The position numbers were made by a program, and so were the translations under genes. The notes under the pieces are model-generated. The model was not told the DNA's origin. It was given only the letters and a program-made list of their open reading frames with translations, and did not search any database. A stretch of DNA of 64,000 bases from Staphylococcus haemolyticus (lineage in GTDB: Bacteria > Bacillota > Bacilli > Staphylococcales > Staphylococcaceae), in contig NZ_CP035291.1 of NCBI RefSeq assembly GCF_006094395.1, forward strand, positions 1-64,000, read 5' to 3'. Every line of letters begins with the position of its first letter. Positions within the stretch are counted from its first letter, which is position 1. Below are positions 13,879-25,210 of the stretch, piece by piece.

Positions 13879-14847
13879 ATGACCAATTACACAGTAGAAA
13901 CATTAAATCTAGGACCCTTTACAACTGAATCAGGTGAAATGATTGATAATTTACAATTGCGTTATGAACATGTAGGCTATGCTGGTCAACCGCTTGTTGT
14001 AGTGTGTCACGCACTTACTGGTAATCATCTAACATATGGCACAGATGACGAGCCTGGTTGGTGGCGTGAAATTATAGACGGTGGTTATATGCCGATTTAT
14101 GATTATCAATTTCTAACGTTTAATGTTATTGGTAGTCCCTTTGGTTCAAGTTCTCCTTTAACTAATCCAAATTTTCCAAAGCATTTAACTTTGAGAGATA
14201 TTGTAAAAGCTATTGAACTGGGCATACACGCACTTGGTTTCAACAAGATTAATATTTTAATTGGTGGTAGCCTAGGTGGCATGCAAGTCATGGAGCTTCT
14301 ATATAATCACCAATTCGAAGTGGATAAGGCGGTTATTCTAGCAGCAACTGATAAGACGTCATCATATAGTCGTGCTTTCAATGAAATTGCACGAGAAGCG
14401 ATTCATATTGGTGGCAAAGAAGGTCTTAGTATTGCGCGACAATTAGGCTTTCTAACGTATCGTTCATCTAAAAGTTATGACCAACGCTTTTCACCAGATG
14501 AAGTGGTGAGTTATCAACGACATCAAGGTAATAAATTTAAAGAAACGTATGATTTGTCATGTTATTTAACAATGCTAAATGTATTAGATAGCCATAATGT
14601 TGATCGCGGACGTACTAATGTAGATGATGTTTATCAATCTCTGGATACTAAGGTCTTAACAATGGGCTTTACAGATGATTTATTATATCCAGATGATCAA
14701 GTGAGGGCAGTAGGGGAGCGATTTAAATATCATCGTCATTTCTTTGTTCCAGATAATGTAGGTCATGATGGCTTTTTATTAAATTTTAATGATTGGGCAC
14801 CTAACTTGTATCATTTTCTTAAAGTAACGAAATTTAAGCGGAAATAG
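13879..14847 (+). CDS. metX: Homoserine O-acetyltransferase (MetX-type alpha/beta hydrolase)
   Basis: This enzyme likely acylates homoserine for methionine synthesis. The 322 residues form an alpha/beta-hydrolase fold: VVCHALTGNH near the oxyanion loop, nucleophile elbow GGSLGGMQ, then a C-terminal DDLLYPDDQ aspartate and VGHDGF histidine completing the triad. I start at ATG 13879 because AAAGGAGG at 13865-13872 is ideally placed. A longer in-frame reading from 13798 would run through the riboswitch terminator and is implausible. The SAM riboswitch directly upstream supports the methionine role. Whether acetyl- or succinyl-CoA is used cannot be told by eye. Confidence 0.9.
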   Translation: MTNYTVETLNLGPFTTESGEMIDNLQLRYEHVGYAGQPLVVVCHALTGNHLTYGTDDEPGWWREIIDGGYMPIYDYQFLTFNVIGSPFGSSSPLTNPNFPKHLTLRDIVKAIELGIHALGFNKINILIGGSLGGMQVMELLYNHQFEVDKAVILAATDKTSSYSRAFNEIAREAIHIGGKEGLSIARQLGFLTYRSSKSYDQRFSPDEVVSYQRHQGNKFKETYDLSCYLTMLNVLDSHNVDRGRTNVDDVYQSLDTKVLTMGFTDDLLYPDDQVRAVGERFKYHRHFFVPDNVGHDGFLLNFNDWAPNLYHFLKVTKFKRK

Positions 14848-14985
14848 ACGAAACGGGTAGGTCGCTATGGAAGTAAAAACACATTGTTATAGTCTTATGC
14901 TATACCTCAATCTTCACAATTTGTTTTAATTTTGCTTAGAGGTTAAAATAGAAGTTATAGTCAAAATAGTATAGGAGTGGCGAAT

Positions 14986-15897
14986 TTGTTTTCAAAAGTA
15001 CATCCTAAAGCAACAATTATAGGAACAATTGCACTTGTTATGGTTGCTTTAGTTACGTATGTATTACCAGTACTTGGATTAATTCTATGTTTATTCGCTA
15101 CAATTCCAGGTATTATTTTATGGAATAAGTCTATTCCATCATTTGGAATTGGAGCTTTGATCACAGTAATTCTTACCACATTGTTGGGTAATACATTTGT
15201 ATTAAGTGCCATGATTTTAGTTTTAATACTTAGCTTTATTATTGGCCAATTATTGAAAGAACGTGCCTCTAAAGAACGCATCTTATTTATAGCTACAACA
15301 TATTTAAGTATATTTACTTTAGTCGCATTTATGTTATTACAAACGTTTAAAAAGATACCTAGCGCTACGACATTAATTAAGCCTTTTAAAGATACAATGC
15401 ATAATGCTGTTGTAACATCAGGTGTTGAAGCAGATTATAAAACAATCTTAGAAGAAGGCTTCCGTCAAATGGCAGTTCAACTTCCAAGTTTTATTATCAT
15501 TACGGTCTTTATTTTAGTCTTAATTAACTTAATTATTACATTTCCAATTCTTCGTAAATTTAAAGTAGCTACACCAATTTTTAAACCTTTATTTGCTTGG
15601 CAGCTTAACCGTTCATTACTGTGGGTATATATGGTTGTTTTACTTTGTGTAATGTTCGCTACTGAACCAAGTACTTTCCAAAGTATCGTGTTAAATTTCG
15701 AAGTTGTGTTATCATTACTGATGTATATCCAAGGATTAAGTGTAATTCATTTCTTTGGTAAAGCAAAACGTATACCAAACGCTGTAACGATATTGCTGAT
15801 GGTTGTGGGGACAATTATTACACCAGCAACACATATCATTGCATTACTTGGCGTACTTGATTTAGGAATTAATTTAAAACGAATGATTAAAAAATGA
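14986..15897 (+). CDS. DUF2232 (YybS-like) membrane protein
   Basis: About 303 residues with roughly eight hydrophobic segments. It belongs by position and sequence to the DUF2232/YybS family encoded upstream of gdpP-rplI-dnaB in Firmicutes. I prefer the TTG at 14986, which has AGGAG 8 bases upstream at 14973-14977; an in-frame GTG at 14977 overlaps that Shine-Dalgarno. No catalytic motif is apparent. The location beside the c-di-AMP phosphodiesterase gene suggests an envelope or signalling role, but the function is unknown. Confidence 0.8.
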   Translation: MFSKVHPKATIIGTIALVMVALVTYVLPVLGLILCLFATIPGIILWNKSIPSFGIGALITVILTTLLGNTFVLSAMILVLILSFIIGQLLKERASKERILFIATTYLSIFTLVAFMLLQTFKKIPSATTLIKPFKDTMHNAVVTSGVEADYKTILEEGFRQMAVQLPSFIIITVFILVLINLIITFPILRKFKVATPIFKPLFAWQLNRSLLWVYMVVLLCVMFATEPSTFQSIVLNFEVVLSLLMYIQGLSVIHFFGKAKRIPNAVTILLMVVGTIITPATHIIALLGVLDLGINLKRMIKK

Positions 15898-15924
15898 CTT
15901 TAAAAAGTGAATAGAGGTGGAATA

Positions 15925-17892
15925 ATGAACCGTCAATCCACTAAGAAGGCTCTACTGATACCATTTATTTTAATGGTACTTACTTCGATTGCACTTGTAG
16001 TTGTATGGTTTATCTTTAAACCATTAGTCGCTACAATTGCAGCAGCTATTTTAGTCGTGATGATTATTATTAGCATCGTGTTAGTCAGACAAGCCTTATT
16101 GAAAATGGATAATTATGTGGATAACTTAAGTGGTCACATCTCGGCTGGAAGCAACAGAGCAATTAAACGATTACCTATTGGTATGGTCGTGCTTGATGCT
16201 GATGACCATATTGAATGGATTAACCAGTACATGTCTGAACACTTAGAAACGAATGTCATCTCAGAACCAGTCAATGAAGTTTTTCCGAATATTTTAAAGC
16301 AGCTTGAAAAGGTACAAGAAGTTGAAATCGAACATGGTCAATATCATTACCACGTTCGTCATTCAGAAGAAGAAAGTTGTTTATATTTCTTCGATATTAC
16401 AGATGAAGTGCAAACTAATGAGCTATATGAAGAATCAAAGCCAATCATCGCAACGTTATTCTTAGATAACTACGATGAAATTACGCAAAATATGAACGAC
16501 ACGCAACGTTCTGAAATCAACTCAATGGTAACGCGAGTGATTAGTCGTTGGGCATCAGAATACAATATTTACTTTAAACGATATAATTCTGACCAGTTCG
16601 TAGCGTATTTAAATCAAAAAATATTAGCTGAAATCGAAGAATCTAACTTTGAAATCCTTAGCCAATTACGTGAAAAGAGTGTCGGTTACCGTGCTCAATT
16701 AACATTAAGTATCGGTGTCGGAGAAGGTACTGAGAACTTAATCGATCTTGGCGAATTATCACAATCTGGTCTAGATTTAGCATTAGGTCGTGGTGGTGAC
16801 CAAGTAGCTATTAAGAATATGAACGGAAACGTGCGATTCTATGGCGGTAAGACTGACCCGATGGAAAAACGTACACGTGTAAGAGCGCGTGTTATTTCTC
16901 ACGCATTAAAGGATATCTTAACTGAAGGCGATAAAGTTATCATTATGGGACATAAACGTCCTGACTTAGATGCTATAGGTGCGGCAATTGGGGTTTCAAG
17001 ATTCGCATTAATGAATAATTTAGAAGCTTATGTTGTCTTAAACGAGGAAGATATTGATCCAACGTTACGCCGAGTGATGGATGAAATCGATAAGAAACCT
17101 GAGTTGAAGGAAAGATTTGTAACATCAGATGAAGCTTGGGATATGATGACATCCAAATCTACGATTGTCGTTGTGGATACGCATAAACCAGAAATGGTAT
17201 TAGATGAGAACATTCTAAATAAAGCTAATCGTAAAGTCGTGATTGACCATCATAGACGAGGAGAAAGCTTTATTTCTAATCCATTATTAGTATATATGGA
17301 ACCTTATGCAAGTTCGACTGCAGAACTTGTAACAGAGTTATTAGAATATCAACCAACTGAACAACGTTTAACACGTTTAGAATCTACTGTTATGTATGCA
17401 GGTATCATTGTGGATACACGTAATTTCACATTACGTACAGGTTCTAGAACGTTTGACGCGGCAAGCTATTTACGTGCCCATGGTGCAGATACGATATTAA
17501 CGCAACACTTCTTAAAAGATGACGTCGATACGTATATCAATCGTTCAGAACTTATTCGAACAGTTGAAGTTCAAGATAATGGCATTGCAATTGCACATGG
17601 TTCTAACGAAAAAATTTATCATCCTGTTACAGTTGCACAAGCTGCGGATGAGTTGTTAAGTTTAGAAGGTATAGAAGCTTCTTATGTAGTAGCTAAACGT
17701 GAAGATAACTTAATCGGTATATCAGCACGTTCATTAGGCTCTATTAATGTTCAATTAACGATGGAAGCCTTAGGTGGCGGTGGTCACTTAACTAACGCTG
17801 CAACACAATTGAAAGGATTATCAATTGAAGAAGCGATTGAACAATTACAACAAGCAATTACAGAACAAATGAGTAGGAGTGAAGACGCATGA
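15925..17892 (+). CDS. gdpP: Cyclic-di-AMP phosphodiesterase GdpP
   Basis: This membrane-bound enzyme hydrolyses c-di-AMP, controlling osmolyte transport, wall homeostasis and beta-lactam tolerance. The 655 residues start at ATG 15925 with AGAGGTGG upstream. Two N-terminal membrane helices (about 8-50) precede a PAS-like domain and a degenerate GGDEF domain (about 175-300). The DHH/DHHA1 phosphodiesterase follows, with [17 protein letters not shown] and the C-terminal GGGGH. All key DHH motifs look intact. Its last bases overlap the rplI start (ATGA). Confidence 0.95.
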   Translation: MNRQSTKKALLIPFILMVLTSIALVVVWFIFKPLVATIAAAILVVMIIISIVLVRQALLKMDNYVDNLSGHISAGSNRAIKRLPIGMVVLDADDHIEWINQYMSEHLETNVISEPVNEVFPNILKQLEKVQEVEIEHGQYHYHVRHSEEESCLYFFDITDEVQTNELYEESKPIIATLFLDNYDEITQNMNDTQRSEINSMVTRVISRWASEYNIYFKRYNSDQFVAYLNQKILAEIEESNFEILSQLREKSVGYRAQLTLSIGVGEGTENLIDLGELSQSGLDLALGRGGDQVAIKNMNGNVRFYGGKTDPMEKRTRVRARVISHALKDILTEGDKVIIMGHKRPDLDAIGAAIGVSRFALMNNLEAYVVLNEEDIDPTLRRVMDEIDKKPELKERFVTSDEAWDMMTSKSTIVVVDTHKPEMVLDENILNKANRKVVIDHHRRGESFISNPLLVYMEPYASSTAELVTELLEYQPTEQRLTRLESTVMYAGIIVDTRNFTLRTGSRTFDAASYLRAHGADTILTQHFLKDDVDTYINRSELIRTVEVQDNGIAIAHGSNEKIYHPVTVAQAADELLSLEGIEASYVVAKREDNLIGISARSLGSINVQLTMEALGGGGHLTNAATQLKGLSIEEAIEQLQQAITEQMSRSEDA

Positions 17893-18335
17893 AAGTAATT
17901 TTCACACAAGATGTTAAAGGTAAAGGTAAAAAAGGCGAAATTAAAGATGTACCAGTAGGGTATGCAAATAACTTTTTAATTAAAAATAATTATGCTGTTG
18001 AAGCAACTCCAGGTAATTTGAAACAATTGGAACAACAAAATAAACGTGCTGAAGCAGATAGACAAAAAGAAATTGATGATGCTAAAGCGTTAAAAGCTAA
18101 ATTAGAAGAAATCGAAGTTGAAGTGAGTGCTAAAACTGGTGAAGGAGGCAAATTGTTCGGTTCTGTAAGTACTAAGCAAATTGCTGAAGCACTTAAAACA
18201 CAACATGATATTAAAATTGATAAACGTAAAATGGATTTACCTCAAGGTATCCATGCATTAGGTTATACAAATGTACCTGTTAAATTAGATAAAGAAGTTG
18301 AAGGTACGATCCGTGTTCACACTGTAGAGAAGTAA
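17889..18335 (+). CDS. rplI: 50S ribosomal protein L9
   Basis: A two-domain large-subunit protein of 148 residues. The N-terminal 23S rRNA-binding domain contains [21 protein letters not shown] long connecting helix (about 42-75) and a C-terminal domain ending RVHTVEK follow. The start overlaps the gdpP stop by four bases, so it is translationally coupled. The order gdpP-rplI-dnaB is conserved across Firmicutes. Confidence 0.97.
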   Translation: MKVIFTQDVKGKGKKGEIKDVPVGYANNFLIKNNYAVEATPGNLKQLEQQNKRAEADRQKEIDDAKALKAKLEEIEVEVSAKTGEGGKLFGSVSTKQIAEALKTQHDIKIDKRKMDLPQGIHALGYTNVPVKLDKEVEGTIRVHTVEK

Positions 18336-18541
18336 GAAGCGGATAGGCTCTAAAGCAGTTTTTTGATTTTAATCATTAGAACTACTTACTTAAGCGTATA
18401 AACACTTAGGTTAAGTAAAAATATGTATTTGAGTGTCATTTAACCATTCTATGTGAACGAATGACAAAATAATTTTAAACTTTAAACAATGTTGCACTAG
18501 GATTTATGAAAATTAAGATGGATTTAGAGGTGTAATGATTA

Positions 18542-19942
18542 ATGGATAATATGTATGAGCAAAAGCAAATGCCACATAATAATGAAGCTGAACAATCTGT
18601 CTTAGGTGCAATTATTTTAGATCCACAATTGATTAATTCGACTCAGGAAGTGCTCCTTCCTGAGTCCTTTTATAGAGGTGCCCACCAACACATCTTCAGA
18701 GCGATGATGAACTTAAATGAAGATGGTGATGAAATTGATGTCGTAACGTTAATGGATCAATTAACGAAAGAAGGTACATTAAGCGAGGCTGGTGGTCCTC
18801 AATATTTAGCGGAACTCTCAAATAATGTACCAACGACACGTAATATTCAGTATTATACAAATATCGTCGCAAACCATGCATTAAAACGCAGATTAATTCA
18901 AACTGCGGATAGTATTGCCAACGATGGCTATGATAATGAACTTGAATTAGATGCGATATTAAGTGATGCCGAGCGACGTATTCTTGAATTATCCTCTAAT
19001 CGTCAGAGTGATGGATTTAAGGATATTAGAGATGTATTAGGACAAGTTTATGAAACAGCTGAAGAGCTCGACCAAAATAGTGGTCAAACGCCAGGCATTC
19101 CTACGGGTTATCGTGATTTAGACCAAATGACAGCTGGATTTAATAGAAATGACTTAATTATCTTGGCTGCCCGTCCTTCAGTAGGTAAGACTGCCTTCGC
19201 TCTTAACATTGCTCAAAAGGTAGCGACACATGAAGGTAATTATACTGTCGGCATTTTCTCACTTGAGATGGGGGCAGACCAATTAGCAACACGTATGATT
19301 TGTAGTTCAGGGAACGTGGATTCCAATCGACTACGTACAGGTACGATGACAGAAGAAGACTGGAATCGATTTACAATAGCAGTCGGTAAATTATCACGTA
19401 CCAAGATCTTCATTGATGATACACCTGGTATTCGAATTACAGACTTACGTTCTAAATGCCGTCGTTTAAAACAAGAACATGGTTTAGACATGATTGTGAT
19501 TGACTATTTACAGTTAATTCAAGGTAGTGGTTCACGTGCTTCTGATAACAGACAACAAGAAGTATCTGAAATTTCACGTACTTTAAAAGCGATTGCTCGT
19601 GAATTAGAATGTCCAGTTATTGCACTAAGTCAGTTATCTCGTGGCGTGGAACAACGTCAAGATAAACGGCCAATGATGAGTGATATTCGTGAATCAGGTT
19701 CTATCGAGCAAGATGCGGATATCGTTGCTTTCTTATATCGTGATGATTATTATAATCGTGGCGAAGGTGAAGATGACGATGACGGTGGAAATTTCGAACC
19801 ACAATCGAATGATGAAAATGGTGAAATTGAAATCATTATTGCTAAACAACGTAATGGTCCGACTGGTACTGTGAAGTTACACTTCATGAAACAATACAAT
19901 AAATTTACAGACATTGATTATGCACATGCAGAAATGTCATAA
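18542..19942 (+). CDS. dnaB: Replicative DNA helicase DnaB (DnaC in Bacillus nomenclature)
   Basis: A hexameric 5'-3' helicase that unwinds the fork ahead of the polymerase. The 466 residues have an N-terminal primase-interacting domain (start MPHNNEAEQSVLGAI). The RecA-like motor carries Walker A ARPSVGKTAFAL near residue 215, Walker B MIVIDYLQLI near 317, and the arginine-finger region KRPMMSDIRESGSIEQDAD. Full length, with no intein. GAGGTG lies upstream of the chosen ATG. Its terminator is at 19952-19995. Confidence 0.96.
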   Translation: MDNMYEQKQMPHNNEAEQSVLGAIILDPQLINSTQEVLLPESFYRGAHQHIFRAMMNLNEDGDEIDVVTLMDQLTKEGTLSEAGGPQYLAELSNNVPTTRNIQYYTNIVANHALKRRLIQTADSIANDGYDNELELDAILSDAERRILELSSNRQSDGFKDIRDVLGQVYETAEELDQNSGQTPGIPTGYRDLDQMTAGFNRNDLIILAARPSVGKTAFALNIAQKVATHEGNYTVGIFSLEMGADQLATRMICSSGNVDSNRLRTGTMTEEDWNRFTIAVGKLSRTKIFIDDTPGIRITDLRSKCRRLKQEHGLDMIVIDYLQLIQGSGSRASDNRQQEVSEISRTLKAIARELECPVIALSQLSRGVEQRQDKRPMMSDIRESGSIEQDADIVAFLYRDDYYNRGEGEDDDDGGNFEPQSNDENGEIEIIIAKQRNGPTGTVKLHFMKQYNKFTDIDYAHAEMS

Positions 19943-19951
19943 AAATATTTT

Positions 19952-19998
19952 ACCGTATATTAAATGATATAAATCGTTTAATATGCGGTTTTTGTTTT
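19952..19998 (+). terminator. Terminator after dnaB
   Basis: ACCGTATATTAAA (19952-19964) pairs with TTTAATATGCGGT (19977-19989) with one mismatch/GU step and is followed by TTTTTGTTTTGTTTT. Confidence 0.85.
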
Positions 19999-20219
19999 GT
20001 TTTGGTGATGGATTTCTAGCGTAAGTATGTGTAATGATTTTTAAATAAAAGAACTCAAATAGCTTTATTATCAATGATTTAACAGTTTTATTGAGTAAAT
20101 TTACTTTTGAGTGTGGAAGTCATATGCACTAAAATTAATGTTCGATTTTTATTTGCATTATGGGGTTCGTATTGATAGAATACTTAATGGTTAATTGAGA
20201 AAACTTTGGAGGTGCTCAC

Positions 20220-21503
20220 ATGTCATCAATCGTAGTTGTTGGGACACAATGGGGAGACGAAGGTAAAGGTAAAATTACAGATTTCTTAGCGGAACAAGCA
20301 GATGTTATTGCACGTTTTTCAGGAGGTAATAACGCAGGTCATACGATTCAATTTGGTGGAGAAACTTATAAATTACATTTAGTGCCATCAGGTATTTTTT
20401 ATAAAGATAAACTTGCAGTTATAGGTAACGGTGTAGTTGTAGATCCAGTTGCATTATTAAAAGAATTAGACGGTTTAAATGAACGTGGTGTATCTACTTC
20501 TAACTTACGTATTTCTAACCGTGCGCAAGTCATTCTTCCATATCACTTAGCACAAGATGAATATGAAGAACGTCGTCGTGGTGATAATAAAATCGGAACT
20601 ACTAAGAAAGGTATCGGACCAGCTTATGTGGATAAAGCACAACGTATTGGTATCCGTATGGCTGACTTATTAGAAAAAGAAACATTTGAAAGACGTTTAA
20701 AAGAGAACATTGAAGTTAAAAATGCATACTTCAAAGGCATGTTTAATGAAACTTGCCCACGTTTCGATGAAATCTTTGATGAATACTATGCTGCAGGTCA
20801 ACGTTTAAAAGAATTTGTTACAGATACTTCTAAAATCTTAGACGATGCATTTGTAGCTGAAGAAAAAGTTTTATTTGAAGGTGCACAAGGTGTCATGTTA
20901 GATATCGACCATGGTACATATCCTTTCGTAACTTCAAGTAACCCTGTTGCAGGTAATGTAACAGTTGGTACAGGTGTAGGCCCAACTTTCGTATCTAAAG
21001 TGATTGGTGTATGTAAAGCATATACATCTCGTGTAGGCGATGGTCCATTCCCTACAGAATTATTTGATGAAAATGGACATCATATTAGAGAAGTTGGTCG
21101 TGAATACGGTACAACAACAGGACGTCCACGTCGTGTAGGTTGGTTTGACTCAGTTGTATTACGTCACTCTCGTCGTGTTAGTGGTATTACAGACTTATCT
21201 ATTAACTCTATCGACGTACTTACAGGTCTTGATACAGTGAAGATTTGTACTGCTTACGAATTAGATGGAGAAGAAATTACAGAATATCCTGCTAACTTAG
21301 ATCAATTACGTCGTTGTAAACCAATCTTTGAAGAGTTACCAGGATGGGAAGAAGATATCACTGGTTGCCGTACATTAGAAGAATTACCAGATAACGCACG
21401 TAAATACTTAGAACGCATTTCTGAATTATGTAATGTACGTATTTCAATCTTCTCAGTAGGTCCAGACCGTGACCAAACAAACCTATTAGAACAATTGTGG
21501 TAA
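20220..21503 (+). CDS. purA: Adenylosuccinate synthetase
   Basis: Catalyses GTP-dependent condensation of IMP with aspartate, the first committed step to AMP. The 427 residues carry the N-terminal signature [19 protein letters not shown] and the [11 protein letters not shown] segment. The IMP/catalytic region reads [11 protein letters not shown], and the GTP-binding segment near the C-terminus is [16 protein letters not shown] precedes the ATG. It is a single gene whose transcript probably extends through the repeat-bearing 3' region to the terminator at 21787-21820. Confidence 0.97.
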
Positions 21504-21516
21504 AAAAGGTGTGAAG

Positions 21517-21764
21517 AAAAGGTGCGTAAGTGAGCGGTTAGGTTGCGAGCAATTACTAGCTATGAGCGAAAATCGTTCTGTGATTTAAGCGATTAGCGTA
21601 TAATTGTTGAGTAATCTGCTCACTGAAGCCCGTCTATCAAAAAGGTGCGTAAGTGAGCGGTTAGGTTTAGAGCAGAATCGAAAAGTGAGCAAAACTGTTT
21701 CTCAAGTTTTGTCGAGCTTTGAGTATTTCTGCAGAAATACCTGCTCACTGAAGCCCGTCTATCA
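21517..21764 (+). repeat. Tandem imperfect repeat of about 123-125 bp in the purA 3' region
   Basis: Two units follow purA. Both start with the same 28-nt segment (AAAAGGTGCGTAAGTGAGCG..., at 21517-21544 and 21640-21667, spacing 123). Both end with the same 24-nt segment (CTGCTCACTGAAGCCCGTCT..., at 21616-21639 and 21741-21764, spacing 125). The middles diverge. Within a unit GTGAGC near the start can pair with GCTCAC near the end, so each copy could fold as a long-range hairpin. No convincing ORF is present. Confidence 0.85.
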
Positions 21765-21786
21765 TTCCGGAAACATCATTTATTTG

Positions 21787-21820
21787 TAGGCATTGATTCG
21801 TTCAATGCCTATTTTTTTTT
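21787..21820 (+). terminator. Terminator at the end of the purA transcript
   Basis: AGGCATTGA TTCGT TCAATGCCT hairpin followed by a run of nine or ten T. Confidence 0.88.
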
Positions 21821-21944
21821 AGAAACATGAGTGTAAAAAGATCGATAAATATAGCATTTGTAACCTTAAAACCATTGTTATTACAATGTTTATCCAAAAA
21901 ATTAAGGAAATATAAAAAAATATTAAAATTATGTAAAAAATGTC

Positions 21945-21974
21945 TTGTCTTCAAAATAAAGCCTGTGCTATAAT
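21945..21974 (+). promoter_or_regulatory. tRNA operon promoter
   Basis: A -35 like box TTGTCT at 21945-21950, an 18-bp spacer and a perfect -10 TATAAT at 21969-21974 lie 20 bases before tRNA-Glu. Confidence 0.75.
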
Positions 21975-21993
21975 CTATCTTGTGCTTAAGAAC

Positions 21994-22068
21994 GGCTCCT
22001 TGGTCAAGCGGTTAAGACACCGCCCTTTCACGGCGGTAACACGGGTTCGAGTCCCGTAGGAGTCACCA
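21994..22068 (+). tRNA. tRNA-Glu (anticodon TTC)
   Basis: The acceptor arm GGCTCCT pairs with AGGAGTC. The anticodon stem CCGCC/GGCGG encloses loop CTTTCAC with anticodon TTC. The T arm GGGTTCGAGTCCC is normal. The 3' CCA is encoded. It is cotranscribed with tRNA-Asp. Confidence 0.96.
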
Positions 22069-22074
22069 TTTTTA

Positions 22075-22147
22075 GGTCTCGTAGTGTAGCGGTTAACACG
22101 CCTGCCTGTCACGCAGGAGATCGCGGGTTCGATTCCCGTCGAGACCG
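22075..22147 (+). tRNA. tRNA-Asp (anticodon GTC)
   Basis: The acceptor GGTCTCG pairs with CGAGACC. The anticodon stem CCTGC/GCAGG encloses loop CTGTCAC with anticodon GTC. The T arm GGGTTCGATTCCC is normal. CCA is not encoded, so it is added post-transcriptionally. Confidence 0.96.
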
Positions 22148-22151
22148 TATT

Positions 22152-22178
22152 GCTTATCCAAAAGGATAGGCATTTTTT
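22152..22178 (+). terminator. Terminator of the tRNA-Glu/tRNA-Asp operon
   Basis: GCTTATCC AAAA GGATAGGC hairpin followed by ATTTTTTTA. Confidence 0.85.
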
Positions 22179-22669
22179 TATGCCTTCATTTTACTACTTA
22201 TGGAAATCCACATTTTAAACTTTTTAGATCTCATTTTCAAAAAATCAAAAAATATACTAAAAGCTAAATATCGTAATACATTCTTTAGCATTACAAAAGT
22301 ATGACGTCGCAACAGAATCTTAATATTATTCTTATGTTTAAAATAGAAAGCTTGCTACTAAACCATTGAGTCGTATCATCATTCTGTAATAATGGGTTAA
22401 ATGGCTGTCACTACGACTTTTGTCCCGTATTCAAAGGGTTCAACTTATTTGTAATATTAAATTAGAGTGGTAAACTTTAAACGAATATTATTCTATAATT
22501 TTAAATATGAAAATAGAATTACATGAATATTAATGGTAAATTATATAGTAGATTAATATGCGCTATAAACTTATTAAAAACGCATCAAATCACAGTTTAA
22601 TCTTTACTAATTCATTAAGAACGAATAATAAAATATAGAACTACAATTTGAGAAATGAGGTTTATAGAT
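22179..22669. other. Upstream region of the walRKHIJ operon
   Basis: About 490 bp of AT-rich sequence with no ORF or structured RNA I recognise. The wal operon promoter must lie here, but no single -35/-10 pair stands out. The walR ribosome-binding site (ATGAGG) is at 22655-22660. Confidence 0.4.
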
Positions 22670-23371
22670 ATGGCAAGAAAAGTTGTTGTTGTAGATGACG
22701 AAAAGCCAATTGCGGACATCTTAGAATTTAATTTGAAAAAAGAAGGATATGATGTTTACTGTGCCTATGATGGTAATGATGCAGTAGATTTAATCTACGA
22801 GGAAGAACCAGACATCGTATTATTAGACATCATGTTACCTGGTCGTGACGGTATGGAAGTGTGCCGTGAAGTACGTAAGAAATTCGAAATGCCGATTATT
22901 ATGTTAACTGCGAAAGACTCTGAAATCGATAAGGTCTTAGGTCTTGAACTTGGTGCGGATGACTACGTTACGAAACCGTTCAGTACACGTGAATTAATCG
23001 CACGTGTGAAAGCGAACTTACGTCGCCATTATTCACAACCAGCTCAAGAAGTAAGTGGTACGACAAATGAAATTACAATTAAAGATATTGTCATTTATCC
23101 AGATGCTTACTCTATTAAAAAGCGTGGGGAAGATATTGAATTAACACACAGAGAATTTGAACTCTTCCACTACCTTTCTAAACATATGGGTCAAGTCATG
23201 ACACGTGAACATTTACTACAAACAGTATGGGGTTATGATTACTTCGGTGACGTGCGTACAGTAGACGTAACAATTCGTCGTTTACGTGAGAAGATTGAAG
23301 ATGATCCATCACATCCTGAATACATTGTGACACGTAGAGGCGTTGGATACTTCCTCCAACAACACGATTAG
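22670..23371 (+). CDS. walR: Essential response regulator WalR (YycF)
   Basis: An OmpR-family regulator of cell-wall hydrolase genes. The 233 residues comprise a receiver domain with the acidic pocket DDEK, phosphoacceptor D53 (VLLDIMLPG), a conserved TAKD threonine and the KPF lysine. A winged-helix DNA-binding domain (about 130-233) ends in the [10 protein letters not shown] hairpin. I use ATG 22670 ([12 protein letters not shown]) because GAGG sits about 9 bases upstream; an upstream ATG at 22655 overlaps that ribosome-binding site. It is the first gene of walR-walK-walH-walI-walJ. Confidence 0.96.
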   Translation: MARKVVVVDDEKPIADILEFNLKKEGYDVYCAYDGNDAVDLIYEEEPDIVLLDIMLPGRDGMEVCREVRKKFEMPIIMLTAKDSEIDKVLGLELGADDYVTKPFSTRELIARVKANLRRHYSQPAQEVSGTTNEITIKDIVIYPDAYSIKKRGEDIELTHREFELFHYLSKHMGQVMTREHLLQTVWGYDYFGDVRTVDVTIRRLREKIEDDPSHPEYIVTRRGVGYFLQQHD

Positions 23372-23383
23372 GGGCTTGCGACT

Positions 23384-25210
23384 ATGAAGTGGCTGAAACA
23401 GTTACAATCCCTTCACACCAAGCTTGTTATTGTTTATGTGTTATTGATTATTATTGGAATGCAGATCATCGGTCTATATTTCACTAATAGTTTAGAAAAA
23501 GAACTGACAAATAACTTCATGAAGAATATTAAACAGTATGCGACACAGCTTGAAGTTAACATTGAGCGGATATACAGAGATGATCCCTCTAACGCTCAAA
23601 AAGAAGTTCAAAGTTTATTAAATGAGTATGCCAACCGTCAAGAAATTGAAGAAATTCGTTTTATTGATAAAGATCAAATTATCATGGCTACAGCGAAGAT
23701 ATCATCACATAATATGATTAATCAGAAAGTTAATGATAACTCCGTTCAAAAAGCCTTATCGCTAGGAGAATCCAATAGTCACAATGTTTTAAAAGACTAT
23801 GGTAGCGGTAAAGAGCGAATTTGGATTTACAACTTACCCGTAAAGAATGGCAACGAGACGATTGGTAATATTTACATAGAATCGAATATCAATGATGTAT
23901 ATAATCAGTTGAATAATATTAACCAAATATTCATTATCGGTACTGCGATTTCCCTCTTCATTACCGTTATACTCGGTTTCTTTATCGCAAGGACGATTAC
24001 AAGACCGATTACGGACATGCGTAATCAGACGGTAGAGATGTCTAAAGGTAATTATACGCAACGCGTTAAGATATATGGTAATGACGAAATCGGTGAATTA
24101 GCTTTAGCCTTCAACAATTTGTCTAAACGAGTTCAAGAGGCACAAGCGAATACTGAGAGTGAGAAACGTCGTTTAGACTCAGTTATCACGCATATGAGTG
24201 ACGGTATTATCGCAACAGACCGACGTGGTCGTGTGCGTATCGTCAATGATATGGCGATAAAAATGTTAGGTATGTCTAAGGAAGACTTAATCGGTTATTA
24301 CATGCTAAGTGTATTGAATTTAGAAGACGAATTCTCATTAGATGAAATTCAAGAGAATAACGATAGCTTCTTATTAGATATAAATGAAGATGAAGGCATC
24401 ATCGCACGTGTGAATTTCAGTACGATTGTTCAAGAAACTGGATTTGTGACAGGTTACATCGCCGTATTACATGACGTTACTGAACAACAACAAGTTGAAC
24501 GTGAACGTCGCGAATTCGTTGCGAACGTATCTCACGAATTACGTACGCCTTTAACATCGATGAATAGTTACATAGAGGCGCTTGAAGAAGGTGCTTGGAA
24601 AGATGATAATTTAGCACCATCTTTCTTATCGGTAACACGTGAAGAGACAGAACGAATGATACGTCTTGTTAATGATTTACTGCAATTATCGAAAATGGAT
24701 AACGAATCCGAACAAATTACGAAGGAAATTGTCGACTTCAACATGTTCATTAATAAGATTATTAACCGTCATGAAATGGCAGCGAAAGACACGACGTTTG
24801 TGCGTGAAATTCCTTCAGAAACCATCTTTACTGAAATTGATCCAGATAAGATGACACAAGTGTTTGATAACGTTATTACTAACGCGATGAAATATTCTCG
24901 TGGTGAAAAACGTGTCGAGTTCCACGTGAAACAAAACGCTTTATACAATCGTATGACGATTCGTATTAAAGATAATGGTATAGGTATTCCTATTAACAAA
25001 GTGGATAAAATCTTTGATCGTTTCTATCGTGTAGATAAAGCGCGTACACGTAAAATGGGTGGTACTGGTTTAGGACTAGCCATTTCGAAAGAGATTGTAG
25101 AAGCGCATAATGGAAGAATTTGGGCGAATAGTGTTGAAGGACAAGGTACATCGATATTTATTACACTTCCTTGTGAAGTTATAGACGACGGTGATTGGGA
25201 TGAAGAGTAA
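23384..25210 (+). CDS. walK: Sensor histidine kinase WalK (YycG)
   Basis: The membrane sensor that phosphorylates WalR. The 608 residues have TM1 (about 14-33), an extracytoplasmic sensor domain (about 34-182) and TM2 (about 183-203). HAMP and PAS domains follow, then HisKA with H384 in SHELRTP. The HATPase domain carries DNGIGIP and [13 protein letters not shown]. It begins 12 bases after walR, and its end overlaps the walH reading frame by about ten bases. Domain order and length are those of an intact staphylococcal WalK. Confidence 0.96.
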   Translation: MKWLKQLQSLHTKLVIVYVLLIIIGMQIIGLYFTNSLEKELTNNFMKNIKQYATQLEVNIERIYRDDPSNAQKEVQSLLNEYANRQEIEEIRFIDKDQIIMATAKISSHNMINQKVNDNSVQKALSLGESNSHNVLKDYGSGKERIWIYNLPVKNGNETIGNIYIESNINDVYNQLNNINQIFIIGTAISLFITVILGFFIARTITRPITDMRNQTVEMSKGNYTQRVKIYGNDEIGELALAFNNLSKRVQEAQANTESEKRRLDSVITHMSDGIIATDRRGRVRIVNDMAIKMLGMSKEDLIGYYMLSVLNLEDEFSLDEIQENNDSFLLDINEDEGIIARVNFSTIVQETGFVTGYIAVLHDVTEQQQVERERREFVANVSHELRTPLTSMNSYIEALEEGAWKDDNLAPSFLSVTREETERMIRLVNDLLQLSKMDNESEQITKEIVDFNMFINKIINRHEMAAKDTTFVREIPSETIFTEIDPDKMTQVFDNVITNAMKYSRGEKRVEFHVKQNALYNRMTIRIKDNGIGIPINKVDKIFDRFYRVDKARTRKMGGTGLGLAISKEIVEAHNGRIWANSVEGQGTSIFITLPCEVIDDGDWDEE

